Origin: Azoarcus sp.
GTDB taxonomy: Bacteria > Pseudomonadota > Gammaproteobacteria > Burkholderiales > Rhodocyclaceae
DNA length: 39,809 bases
Direction: 5' to 3'
Assembly: GCA_031265765.1 (NCBI GenBank)
Contig: JAISCE010000020.1
Coordinates: 1-39,809, forward strand
Positions 32,015-39,809 of this stretch are shown one piece after another; within the stretch, counting starts at the first letter, position 1; each line of letters begins with the position of its first letter. The notes beneath the pieces are model-generated. The model had not been told where the DNA came from, made no database searches, and saw only the letters and a list, made by a program, of their open reading frames with translations. The position numbers and the translations under genes are program-made.

Positions 32015-35000
32015 TTACCCCAGCCATTTCCGCGCATTCCGGAACATCCGCAGCCATGGCGAAGCGTCCGGGCTTTCGTCGACAAGCCATTGCGGCGCCC
32101 AGGACATTTGCAGGGTGCGCGCCGTGCGCTCGGGGTGCGGCATCATGATCGTGAAACGTCCGTCGGGCGTGGTAAAGCCGGTCGCCCCCCCGGGCGAGCC
32201 ATTGGGATTGGCGGGATAACGGATCGCTGGCGCACCATGGTTGTCGATGTAGCGCAGCGAAACGAGCGCCGCCTGTTGTACGGCGTCATCGCGGAAGACC
32301 GCCCTGCCCTCGCCATGGCTCACGACGATGGGCAGACGGCTGCCGGCCATGCCGCCGAGAAGGATGGAAGGGCTTTCCAGCACCTCCGTCATGACAAAAC
32401 GCGCTTCAAACCGCTCGCTGCGGTTGTGCCGGAAAACCGGCCAGTTTTCCGCGCCGGGAATGATCGGCGCAAGGCAGGCCATCATCTGGCAGCCATTGCA
32501 CACGCCGAGCGCAAAGGTGTCGCCACGGGCGAAAAAGGCTTCAAACTGCGCCCTGAGCGCCGGATTGAACAGGATCGACTTCGCCCATCCCTGCCCCGCG
32601 CCGAGCACATCGCCGTAGGAAAAGCCGCCGCAGGCCGCGAGTCCCTGGAAACCGGCGAGATCATGCCGCGCCGCTTGCAGGTCGGACATGTGTACGTCTA
32701 CCGCCTCGAAGCCCGCGCGGGTGAAAGCCGCCGCCATCTCGAACTGCGAGTTCACGCCCTGCTCGCGCAGGATCGCTATCTTCGGACGCACGCCGCCAGC
32801 GATGAAAGGCGCGGCCACGTCCTCGCGCGCATCGAACGCGGCGTGCAGCGAAAGGCCGGGATCGGTCACGTCGGAAAGCGCATCGAATTCTTCCTGCACG
32901 CAGCCGGCATCGTCGCGCAGACGGGCGATGTGGTAGCCGGTTTCCGACCAGGCGCGCAGCCATGCGGCGCGCGGCGCGGCCAGCATCAACCGGGCATTGC
33001 GGCGGAAACGGATCTCGTCCTTGTCGTTGGGTTCGCCGATGAAGTGGTAATCCAGCCCGGCGCCGTTCAGGATCGCGCCGACCGGCGAGCGGTCGCGACG
33101 GCGGATTTGCACCACGGCGCCGAGTTCCTCGGAGAACAGCGCGCCAACCAGGCGATCGTCGAAACGGCCCTGGAGTAGTTCCGGGTTCTTGTCGAGGCCG
33201 TCGGCGTCATTCATCGCGGCATCGAAGCACACGGTATCGAGCACCAGCGACAGCCCGCAGCGGCTGGCGAAAGCCATTTCGCATATCGTGGCGAACAGGC
33301 CGCCATCGCTGCGATCGTGATAGGCAAGGATCAGACCGTCGCGGCGCAGGCGCTGGATCGCGCCGAAAAACGCCGCCAAGTCTTGCGGCGAAATGTCCGG
33401 CGCATGTTCGCCGACACTGCCGTATACCTGCGCCAGCACCGAGCCGCCAAGGCGGTTGGCCCCGCGTCCGAGGTCGATGAGGATGAGTTCGGTTTCCTCG
33501 CCTTCCGGAAATTGCAGTTGCGGCGTCAGGGTGCGGCGGATGTCCGCGACCGGCGCGAAGGCGGTGACGATCAGCGACAGCGGCGCAACGACCTGCCGCG
33601 TCTCGCCGCCTTCCTGCCATGCCGTGCGCATCGACAGCGAATCCTTGCCCACCGGAATCGACAGCCCCGCAGCAATACAGAACGCCGAAACCGCCTGCAC
33701 GGTTTCGTAAAGCCTGGCGTCCTCGCCGCGGAATCCCGCCGCCGCCATCCAGTTGGCCGAAAGCTTCACTTCGCCGAGCGTATCTATATCGGCGGCGGCA
33801 AGGTTGGTGACGGCTTCTCCGACTGCCACCCGTCCCGAGGCGGGCGCGTCCACGCAGGCAAGCGGCGTGCGCTCGCCCATGGCGAAGGCTTCGCCCCGAT
33901 AACCGGCAAAGCTCATGGCCGTCACCGCCGCGTCGGCCACCGGCATCTGCCACGGCCCGACCAGCTGGTCGCGCGCAGTCAGGCCGCCCACGCTGCGGTC
34001 GCCGATCGTGATGAGAAAACGCTTGCTCGCCACCGCCGGGTTGTGCAATACCCGAAGCGCCGCCTCGGACAGATCGAGCCCGGTCACATCGAACGGCGGC
34101 AGATGCACGGCGCGGCGCGATGCCTGCCGCCGCATCTTCGGCGGCTTGCCGAGCAATACCTTCATGTCCATGTCGACCGGCGCGTTGCCGAAATGGCGAT
34201 CGCTCACCACCAGCCGTCCGTCGGCGCTCGCCGCGCCGAGCACGGCGAACGGACAACGCTCGCGCGCGCAGATCGCGGCAAAGGTATCGAGATCGGCGGG
34301 CGCAACCGCCAACACGTAACGCTCCTGCGCTTCGTTGCTCCAAATCTCGCGCGGACTCATGCCGGGTTCTTCAGTCTTCACCTCCCGCAATTCAAAATGC
34401 GCGCCAAGTCCGGCATGATCGGCAAGTTCGGGCATGGCGTTGGACAACCCGCCCGCGCCGACATCGTGGATGGCGATGATCGGATTGGCCTCGCCGCGCT
34501 GCCAGCAGGCATCGATCACTTCCTGGCAACGGCGCTGTATTTCAGGGTTGCCGCGCTGCACCGAAGCGAAATCGAGATCGGCGGCGTTCGTCCCGGTCGA
34601 CATGCTGGAAGCCGCGCCGCCGCCCAAACCGATCAGCATGCCGGGGCCGCCGAGCTGGATCATCAGCGTCCCCGGCTGGAACCTGGGCTTTTCCGCCTGC
34701 CGCGCCTGGATGTTGCCGATGCCGCCCGCGACCATGACGGGCTTGTGGTAGCCGCGCACCTCGCCCGCGACGGTTTGCTCAAAAGCGCGGAAATACCCGG
34801 CAAGGTTCGGGCGTCCGAATTCGTTGTTGAACGCCGCCGCGCCCAGCGGCCCTTCGATCATGATGTCGAGCGCCGAGGCGATGCGCGCCGGCTTGCCATA
34901 GGGTTTTTCCCAGGGTTGGGGAAAATCCGGGAACGCGAGATTGGAAACCGAGAACCCCGCCAGCCCTGCCTTGGGCCGCGCCCCGCGTCCGGTCGCGCCC

Positions 35001-35947
35001 TCGTCGCGTATCTCGCCTCCCGCGCCGGTCGCCGCGCCGGGAAACGGCGAAATCGCGGTCGGGTGATTGTGGGTTTCGACCTTGGCGAGAATATGGGTCG
35101 GCTCCGGGTGAAAGCGGAACACGCCGCCCGCATCCGGATAAAAACGCTCGGTCTCGCAACCCGCGATCACCGAAGCATTGTCGGCGTAAGCCACGACCGT
35201 GCCTTCCGGATGCGCGCGATGGGTGTCGCGAATCATGGCGAAAAGCGACTTCTCCATCGGGCGCGCGTCGATCTCCCAATCGGCGTTGAAAATCTTGTGC
35301 CGGCAATGCTCGGAATTGGCTTGCGCGAACATCATCAGTTCGACATCGGTCGGGTTGCGTCCCATGCGGGTGAAATTATCGTCCAGGTAAGCGATTTCAT
35401 CGTCGGAGAGCGCCAGCCCCAGATCGGCATTGGCCGCCAACAGCGCCGCGCGTCCGCCGCCGAGGACATCTACCGCGGCAAACGGTCGCGGCGCGTAATG
35501 ACGGAACAACGCGCCGGCTTCGTCAAACGCGGCCAGCACCGATTCCGTCATGCGATCGTGCAGCGCGGCGGGCGCAACCGGCAAGGCGTCGTCGCCGCCT
35601 TCGATGAAATACGCAATCCCGCGCTCGACGCGCGCCACCTTGCCGAAACCGCACTGGCGGGTAATGTCGGTCGCCTTCGACGACCAGGGCGAAATCGTGC
35701 CGGGCCGCGGCGTCACCAGCCGCAATGTCCCGGCGGGAAGATCGTCCCCCGGCGCGCGGGCGTCGAGCAGTTCGCCAAGCCGCGCTTCTTCTTCGGCGGA
35801 AAGGTCTTCCCGGATTTCGATGAAATACCAGTATTCCGCGACGATGCGGCGAAGGCCGGGCAGGCCCGCGGCAAGATCGCGGGTCAACCGGTCGAGACGG
35901 GAAGAAGAAAGCGCGGATGCGCCGCGAAATTCAAGAATCCGGTGCAT
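32015..35947 (-). CDS. purL: Phosphoribosylformylglycinamidine synthase (single-chain PurL)
   Basis: This 1310-residue cytosolic enzyme performs the fourth step of purine synthesis, using ATP and glutamine. The N-terminal PurS-like domain is followed by the linker ([15 protein letters not shown] with the catalytic His), two AIRS-type ATP-binding halves ([20 protein letters not shown], then the pseudo-nucleotide half starting at [14 protein letters not shown]), and a C-terminal glutamine amidotransferase. The latter has [17 protein letters not shown], the nucleophile Cys in GVCNGCQMM, and the His-Glu pair in [13 protein letters not shown]. The ATG at 35947 ([20 protein letters not shown]) matches family N-termini; the frame is open for 62 more codons upstream but without homology. 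Monofunctional large PurL is typical of beta- and gammaproteobacteria. Confidence 0.97.
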   Translation of the reverse strand: MHRILEFRGASALSSSRLDRLTRDLAAGLPGLRRIVAEYWYFIEIREDLSAEEEARLGELLDARAPGDDLPAGTLRLVTPRPGTISPWSSKATDITRQCGFGKVARVERGIAYFIEGGDDALPVAPAALHDRMTESVLAAFDEAGALFRHYAPRPFAAVDVLGGGRAALLAANADLGLALSDDEIAYLDDNFTRMGRNPTDVELMMFAQANSEHCRHKIFNADWEIDARPMEKSLFAMIRDTHRAHPEGTVVAYADNASVIAGCETERFYPDAGGVFRFHPEPTHILAKVETHNHPTAISPFPGAATGAGGEIRDEGATGRGARPKAGLAGFSVSNLAFPDFPQPWEKPYGKPARIASALDIMIEGPLGAAAFNNEFGRPNLAGYFRAFEQTVAGEVRGYHKPVMVAGGIGNIQARQAEKPRFQPGTLMIQLGGPGMLIGLGGGAASSMSTGTNAADLDFASVQRGNPEIQRRCQEVIDACWQRGEANPIIAIHDVGAGGLSNAMPELADHAGLGAHFELREVKTEEPGMSPREIWSNEAQERYVLAVAPADLDTFAAICARERCPFAVLGAASADGRLVVSDRHFGNAPVDMDMKVLLGKPPKMRRQASRRAVHLPPFDVTGLDLSEAALRVLHNPAVASKRFLITIGDRSVGGLTARDQLVGPWQMPVADAAVTAMSFAGYRGEAFAMGERTPLACVDAPASGRVAVGEAVTNLAAADIDTLGEVKLSANWMAAAGFRGEDARLYETVQAVSAFCIAAGLSIPVGKDSLSMRTAWQEGGETRQVVAPLSLIVTAFAPVADIRRTLTPQLQFPEGEETELILIDLGRGANRLGGSVLAQVYGSVGEHAPDISPQDLAAFFGAIQRLRRDGLILAYHDRSDGGLFATICEMAFASRCGLSLVLDTVCFDAAMNDADGLDKNPELLQGRFDDRLVGALFSEELGAVVQIRRRDRSPVGAILNGAGLDYHFIGEPNDKDEIRFRRNARLMLAAPRAAWLRAWSETGYHIARLRDDAGCVQEEFDALSDVTDPGLSLHAAFDAREDVAAPFIAGGVRPKIAILREQGVNSQFEMAAAFTRAGFEAVDVHMSDLQAARHDLAGFQGLAACGGFSYGDVLGAGQGWAKSILFNPALRAQFEAFFARGDTFALGVCNGCQMMACLAPIIPGAENWPVFRHNRSERFEARFVMTEVLESPSILLGGMAGSRLPIVVSHGEGRAVFRDDAVQQAALVSLRYIDNHGAPAIRYPANPNGSPGGATGFTTPDGRFTIMMPHPERTARTLQMSWAPQWLVDESPDASPWLRMFRNARKWLG

Positions 35948-35992
35948 ATTGGTCAGGGAAACGGGCGCGAGCGGCGGATGGAAAGGCCATGG

Positions 35993-35998
35993 ATTATA
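35993..35998 (-). promoter_or_regulatory. -10 box of the purL promoter
   Basis: A perfect TATAAT on the minus strand, 45 nt upstream of the purL ATG, in GC-rich surroundings. No good -35 is seen at 16-18 nt, so an activator or weak basal promoter is possible. I could not identify a PurR-type operator. Confidence 0.45.
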
Positions 35999-36304
35999 CC
36001 CGGCTCCCGCTAGCCGTCCCGCCAGCGGCAAACGGCGATGCCGCTGCGGAACGCCCATATAACGCCAATGCAACCGGCATTGAAACGAATTGCGCGGATA
36101 CCCCTCAAACGATATGGAACCGAAGGACTTCACAGCAGTCCGGGAGACTTCCCCAAATTCCCGGCGGTCGTTCGCGCCCGCTTTTTCGCCTGTTTCATCA
36201 AGCGGATTTTTTATCGTCGCCCACCCAATTTGCTGTCATCTAGCGGCACTGAAGGTGTTTTCTCGTATTAAACTACCTCCCGTAACAGGGCGAATCCCGA
36301 AACG

Positions 36305-36324
36305 GCTCGTACACGCTCGTACAC
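36305..36324 (+). repeat. Perfect 10-bp tandem repeat upstream of ETF-QO
   Basis: GCTCGTACAC occurs twice in direct succession, 50 nt before the ETF-QO start codon. Spacing of one helical turn suggests a possible site for a transcription factor acting on ETF-QO, but this is only positional evidence. Confidence 0.4.
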
Positions 36325-36374
36325 CACAATGACGCATACCGCACAAAGGTAGCGCGAACCAAGAGGAGAAAGGG

Positions 36375-38018
36375 ATGGAACGCGAATCAATGGAATTCGA
36401 TGTCCTGATTGTCGGCGGCGGCCCGGCGGGACTGGGAGCGGCAATCCGGCTCAAACAACTCGCCGCCGAGCGCAATCATGAAATCTCCGTATGCCTGATC
36501 GAGAAAGGCGCGGAAATCGGGGCGCATACGTTATCGGGCGCGGTGCTCGACCCCAAATCGATTGCAGAGCTTTTTCCGGACTGGAAAGAGCGCGGCGCGC
36601 CGCTCATTACGCCGGCAACCGAAGACCGCGTCATGTACCTTACGGAAACAAAGGCTTATGTCTTTCCCAATGCCATTTTGCCGGACTGTTTCGACAATCA
36701 CGGCAATTACATCGTTCGCATGGGCAACATCACCAAATGGATGGGCGAACAAGCCGAGGCGCTGGGCGTGGAAGTCTATCCGGGCTTTGCGGGCGCGGAT
36801 GTGCTGTATGACGAAAATGGCGCGGTCAAGGGCGTCGTCACCGGCGACATGGGCGTGAGCCGCGATGGAACACATGGCCCCAATTACCAGCCGGGGATGG
36901 AACTGATCGCAAAGTACACGTTCTTCGCCGAAGGCTGTCGCGGTCATTTGGCCAAGCGCCTCGAAGCCAAGTACAAACTGCGCGAGGGAATCGACCCGCA
37001 AACCTACGGCATCGGAATCAAGGAGCTATGGGAAGTGCCGGTCGCCAATCACCGGCCCGGGCTGGTGGTGCACACGGCTGGCTGGCCGCTCACCAGCGAT
37101 GTCTATGGCGGCGCTTTTCTCTATCATCTTGAAGAAAACCTTATCGAAATCGGTTTCGTGGTAGGGCTCAATTACACCAATACTTTCCTGTCGCCGTTCG
37201 AGGAAATGCAACGGCACAAGACCCACCCCGAGATTCGCAAATTCCTCGAAGGAGGCAAGCGCCTGGCCTATGGCGCGCGCGCGATTGCCACCGGCAATAT
37301 CCAGAGCCTGCCGCGGCTGGTATTCCCGGGCGGGGCATTGATCGGCGACGATGCCGGTTTCCTCAACGCCGCGCGGATCAAGGGCAACCACACCGCGGTC
37401 AAGTCGGGGGCGCTGGCCGCCGAGGCCGCATTCGAGGCGATCGCCGCCGGACGCCAGCGCGACGCGCTCACCGCCTTCCCGGTCGCGTTCCGCGAATCGT
37501 GGCTCTACACCGAACTTTACAAGACGCGCAACTTCAAGCCGCTGATGAAAAAATCCTTCTGGCTCGGCTCCACCCTGTTCGGCGCGGATCAGAAACTGTT
37601 TTTTGGCAAAGGGCCATGGACGCTCCACAACCACAGCGACCACGACAAGATCAGGCCGGCGGCGGAATGTCAGAAGATCGACTATCCCAAGCCCGACGGA
37701 ACGCTTACATTCGACCGCCTGTCGTCGGTTTTCCTCTCCAATACCAACCATGAAGAAGACCAGCCCTGCCACCTGCGGTTGGAAGACCCTGAAGTGGCCA
37801 TTGCCATCAATCTGGAAGTCTACGACTCGCCCGAACAGCGATATTGCCCGGCCGGGGTATACGAGATCGTGCACGACGGCGAAGACGGCAAACCGCGTTT
37901 GCAGATAAACAGCCAGAATTGCCTGCACTGCAAAACCTGTGACATCAAAGACCCGAAACAGAACATCGACTGGGTTACGCCGCAGGGTGGCGAAGGGCCG
38001 ATTTATCAAGGGATGTAG
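36375..38018 (+). CDS. Electron transfer flavoprotein-ubiquinone oxidoreductase (ETF-QO)
   Basis: This 547-residue inner-membrane-associated flavoprotein passes electrons from ETF (fatty acid and amino acid oxidation) to the quinone pool. The FAD-binding Rossmann motif VLIVGGGPAGLGAAIRLKQL is at residues 10-29. Also present are GAHTLSGAVLDPKSI, the central block FAEGCRGHLAKRL, and GALIGDDAGFLNAARIKGNH. The C-terminal 4Fe-4S site has its four cysteines in RYCPAGVYE and NCLHCKTCDIKDPKQNIDW, ending in the family's VTPQGGEGPIYQGM. AGGAG lies 6 nt before the ATG at 36375. A strong hairpin follows the stop, so it is probably monocistronic here; etfAB are not in the window. Confidence 0.97.
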   Translation: MERESMEFDVLIVGGGPAGLGAAIRLKQLAAERNHEISVCLIEKGAEIGAHTLSGAVLDPKSIAELFPDWKERGAPLITPATEDRVMYLTETKAYVFPNAILPDCFDNHGNYIVRMGNITKWMGEQAEALGVEVYPGFAGADVLYDENGAVKGVVTGDMGVSRDGTHGPNYQPGMELIAKYTFFAEGCRGHLAKRLEAKYKLREGIDPQTYGIGIKELWEVPVANHRPGLVVHTAGWPLTSDVYGGAFLYHLEENLIEIGFVVGLNYTNTFLSPFEEMQRHKTHPEIRKFLEGGKRLAYGARAIATGNIQSLPRLVFPGGALIGDDAGFLNAARIKGNHTAVKSGALAAEAAFEAIAAGRQRDALTAFPVAFRESWLYTELYKTRNFKPLMKKSFWLGSTLFGADQKLFFGKGPWTLHNHSDHDKIRPAAECQKIDYPKPDGTLTFDRLSSVFLSNTNHEEDQPCHLRLEDPEVAIAINLEVYDSPEQRYCPAGVYEIVHDGEDGKPRLQINSQNCLHCKTCDIKDPKQNIDWVTPQGGEGPIYQGM

Positions 38019-38027
38019 CCGTTCCAA

Positions 38028-38063
38028 CCCAAGCGGCGGGATTCCCCCGCCGCTTGGGCGTTT
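38028..38063 (+). terminator. Strong hairpin after ETF-QO
   Basis: CCCAAGCGGCGGG (38028-38040) pairs perfectly with CCCGCCGCTTGGG (38046-38058) over 13 bp with a 5-nt loop, 9 nt past the stop codon. Only a short CGTTT follows, so the T-run is weak, but the stem is very stable. It lies between convergent ETF-QO and lptG and may stop transcription from both sides. Confidence 0.75.
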
Positions 38064-38092
38064 CACCGGCGACCGAGAAATCGCGGAGATAT

Positions 38093-39175
38093 TTACCGCC
38101 GCTCCACCATATAAAGCATCACCGCCGCCGCGGTCAGGAACAGCAGGCTCGGCGTAACCGCCGCCATCAGCGGCACCCATGAATTGATGACCCCGAGACT
38201 GGAAAACAGTCCGTTGAGCAAATAAAAAGCAACGCCAAGCATCACCCCGAGGAATACCTTGACGCTCACCCCGCCGCTACGTTCATGCGTGAGCGCGAAC
38301 GGCAGCGCCAGCGCCAGCATCACCAGCGAAGCAAAAGGGGCGAGGAGTTTTTTCCACAACGCGATTTCATAGCGATCCGCGCTTTGCTGATTGTCGCGCA
38401 GGTGCCGGATATAGGCCCATAAATTGGCGACGGACATCCGTTCGGGCTGTACCATCAGCACGCTCAATACTTCGGGCGTCAGCGTCGATTTCCAGACCAG
38501 TTCGGAGGGCGTGCTCAACGCAGCGTGATCGTCGAAAAAATCGGTCTGCGTCACATCGGTAAGGCGCCAGTAACCGCCTTCTTCCCTGATGTATTTGCCA
38601 TGCATGGCATCCGAAATCGCGCGCAGCGCCCCGTCGTCATCGAAGGTATAGACTCGTACTTTCTCCATGCTGCGATCCGGCAGCAGAGTGCGCACATTCA
38701 CCATGCGCTGGCCGTCCTTGACCCACAGCCCCGAACGCAATTGCTGCGAAACCGTCGAATTGGTCGCGGTGAGCCGCCATTGCTGCGCCGCGCTCTCGGC
38801 GGGCGGCGCGATGTATTCGCCAAAGACGAACGTCAACGCCACCGGCACGCAGCCGACCAGCCCGAGCATCCACAACATTGTCACCGTCGACAGCCCGGAA
38901 GCGCGCATGACCGTGATTTCGGAATGGCGGGCGAGCGTGGTCAGGGCATAGAGCGAACCGATCAGCACTGCCACCGGCAGCAATTCGTATACCCGGCCAG
39001 GCACGATCATCGCCACGTAGAGCAAGGCATGCTGAACCTGGTAGCCGTCCTTGCCGATACTGTCGAGTTCATTGACGAAATCGAAAAAGGCGAACAACCC
39101 CAGGAAAGCCAGCAACACCATCAAGGTCGCGCCGTAGATTTCACGCGCAAAATAACCGAGCAGGATGCGATTCAT
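38093..39175 (-). CDS. lptG: LPS export ABC transporter permease LptG
   Basis: This 360-residue protein is one of the two permeases (LptF, LptG) of the LptB2FGC complex that extracts LPS from the inner membrane. Three N-terminal membrane helices (ATLMVLLAFLGLFAFFDFVN, LLPVAVLIGSLYALTTLA, MLWMLGLVGCVPVALTFVF) flank the coupling-helix motif ARHSEITVMRASGLS. A periplasmic beta-jellyroll domain (about residues 130-260) follows, then three C-terminal helices. Normally it follows lptF in an operon; here an IS3-type element ends 38 nt upstream, so lptG is cut off from an adjacent lptF. The ATG at 39175 (MNRILLGYFAREIYGATLMV) is the family start; the frame stays open into the IS. GGAAG is about 12 nt upstream. 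Confidence 0.96.
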   Translation of the reverse strand: MNRILLGYFAREIYGATLMVLLAFLGLFAFFDFVNELDSIGKDGYQVQHALLYVAMIVPGRVYELLPVAVLIGSLYALTTLARHSEITVMRASGLSTVTMLWMLGLVGCVPVALTFVFGEYIAPPAESAAQQWRLTATNSTVSQQLRSGLWVKDGQRMVNVRTLLPDRSMEKVRVYTFDDDGALRAISDAMHGKYIREEGGYWRLTDVTQTDFFDDHAALSTPSELVWKSTLTPEVLSVLMVQPERMSVANLWAYIRHLRDNQQSADRYEIALWKKLLAPFASLVMLALALPFALTHERSGGVSVKVFLGVMLGVAFYLLNGLFSSLGVINSWVPLMAAVTPSLLFLTAAAVMLYMVERR

Positions 39176-39182
39176 CACAAAA

Positions 39183-39809
39183 CTAACTTCCGGCGGCAGT
39201 GAGAATGTTGCATTGACCTGCCCCCATCTGACGTACCACTGATAACCAGAGTCCAAGGTTAAGATTACAGCACATCGGGCGATGCAACGCGGCGAATTGC
39301 GCCGGGGGAATACGCCCCACGGAACTGTGGGGACGCACTTCGTTGTAATCGCGCCGCCAGCGGGCGATTTCCTGCCGCGCCTGGGCCAGCGTCCGGAACC
39401 ACTGCTCGTTGAGGCATTCGTCGCGGAATTTGCCGTTGAAGCTCTCGATATAAGCGTTCTGCGTCGGGCAACCCGCTTCGTTCAACAGGTGTTGGACGCC
39501 ATGATGCGCCGCCCGATCCAGCAGGCGCGTCACGTATTCACCGCCCATGCCGTGATCGACGGCAAGCTCCACACATTCGCGGCTGAAATCGTCGACTACC
39601 GTCAAACACTTGATGCATCGCCCGTTCGAGAGAGCATCCATCACAAAGTCGGCGCTCCAGACTTCGTTTGGCCGACGACTGCACGCCAGGGATTGCCGCT
39701 CTACCGCCACCCGTTTCGTTTTACGACGTTTGCGTACAGACAGACCCGCCTGTTTGTATAACCGCCAGATTCGTTTGTGATTCACTTGCCAGCCCTCCCG
39801 CGCCAGTAG
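39183..39809 (-). pseudogene. IS3-family transposase OrfB, internally deleted and cut by the window edge
   Basis: The frame enters from beyond the right edge (EGWQVNHKRIWRLYKQAGL) and carries rve-domain blocks NEVWSADFVMDAL (first Asp), TVVDDFSRECVELAVD, and NAYIESFNGKFRDECLNEQW (catalytic Glu). Between RLLDRAAHHGV and QHLLNEAGCPTQNAYIES roughly 25-30 residues are missing compared with intact IS3 transposases. That segment normally carries the second catalytic Asp (DQGPEF/DNGPEF). The deletion is in frame, so a protein could be made, but it should be inactive. The frame runs through the IS end at 39214 and stops in flanking DNA. Confidence 0.8.
39214..39809 (-). mobile_element. IS3-family insertion sequence, one end
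   Basis: The element runs from its terminus TGACCTGCCCCCA (39214-39226, with the TG start usual for IS3 inverted repeats) off the right edge. It contains the 3' part of the transposase gene on the minus strand. Its end lies 38 nt upstream of the lptG start codon. The other end, orfA and any target duplication are outside the window. Confidence 0.75.

Larger units (their letters stand above)
35948..36374. other. Divergent purL / ETF-QO intergenic region
   Basis: These 427 nt hold the promoters of two divergent genes. Besides the purL -10 box and the 10-bp tandem repeat listed separately, a CCGGGA/TCCCGG inverted repeat with a 13-nt loop lies at about 36140-36164. Several short frames cross the region but none has family similarity or a convincing ribosome binding site. 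Confidence 0.6.

Noticed and set aside
33317-36013. 898-residue open frame on the plus strand
   Set aside because: Shadow of purL; no family motifs and a composition typical of antisense frames.
1-39809. CRISPR arrays, tRNA or rRNA genes, prophage genes
   Set aside because: No regularly spaced direct repeats, no cloverleaf-like or rRNA sequence, and no phage structural or integrase genes were seen.

Overview
The window comes from a Gram-negative proteobacterium, most likely a betaproteobacterium of the Rhodocyclales/Nitrosomonadales type. That placement is an inference from the LptG, OMPLA, ETF-QO and DsbD genes, the ribE-ribBA-ribH-nusB order with a RibBX-type RibBA, and an exosortase-B/EpsI exopolysaccharide locus. 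The backbone is visibly GC-rich. A block of about 14 kb (roughly 12.6-26.5 kb) is strikingly AT-rich and carries polysaccharide genes, so it looks like a horizontally acquired or exchanged surface-polysaccharide cassette.

Left backbone (1-12.5 kb): a truncated ProA fragment runs into a BtuF-like cobalamin-binding protein. Then, all on the minus strand, come an N-acyl amino acid synthase-like acyltransferase with a PilZ-like C-terminus, an M48 membrane metalloprotease, a possible 25-residue membrane peptide, recD, recB (no recC beside them) and psd. pldA (outer-membrane phospholipase A) is divergent from psd. A type II toxin-antitoxin pair (HigB2-like toxin, BrnA-like antitoxin) sits exactly on the island edge.

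Island (12.6-26.5 kb, all minus strand, transcribed from high to low coordinates): exosortase B, EpsI, Wzx-type flippase, a cytidylyltransferase/Gfo-Idh-MocA fusion, a LicD phosphotransferase, a GT2, a Wzy-type polymerase, a secreted clan-A-like glycoside hydrolase with a bulb-lectin C-terminus, a GT4, a membrane O-acyltransferase carrying the remnant of a GT2 N-terminus, and another GT2. Together they suggest a Wzx/Wzy-dependent heteropolysaccharide that is O-acylated and probably decorated with a phospho-alditol or phospho-aminoalcohol through a CDP-activated donor. The glycoside hydrolase could trim or release it. The initiating phosphoglycosyltransferase, Wza/Wzc export parts and any PEP-CTERM substrate are not in the window.

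Right backbone (26.7-39.8 kb): cutA-dsbD, then ribE-ribBA-ribH-nusB (plus strand), purL (minus, ending 1 nt from nusB), ETF-ubiquinone oxidoreductase (plus, with a strong hairpin after it), lptG (minus), and the end of an internally deleted IS3-family element that separates lptG from wherever lptF is. The same 13-bp IS terminus recurs inside the polysaccharide island.
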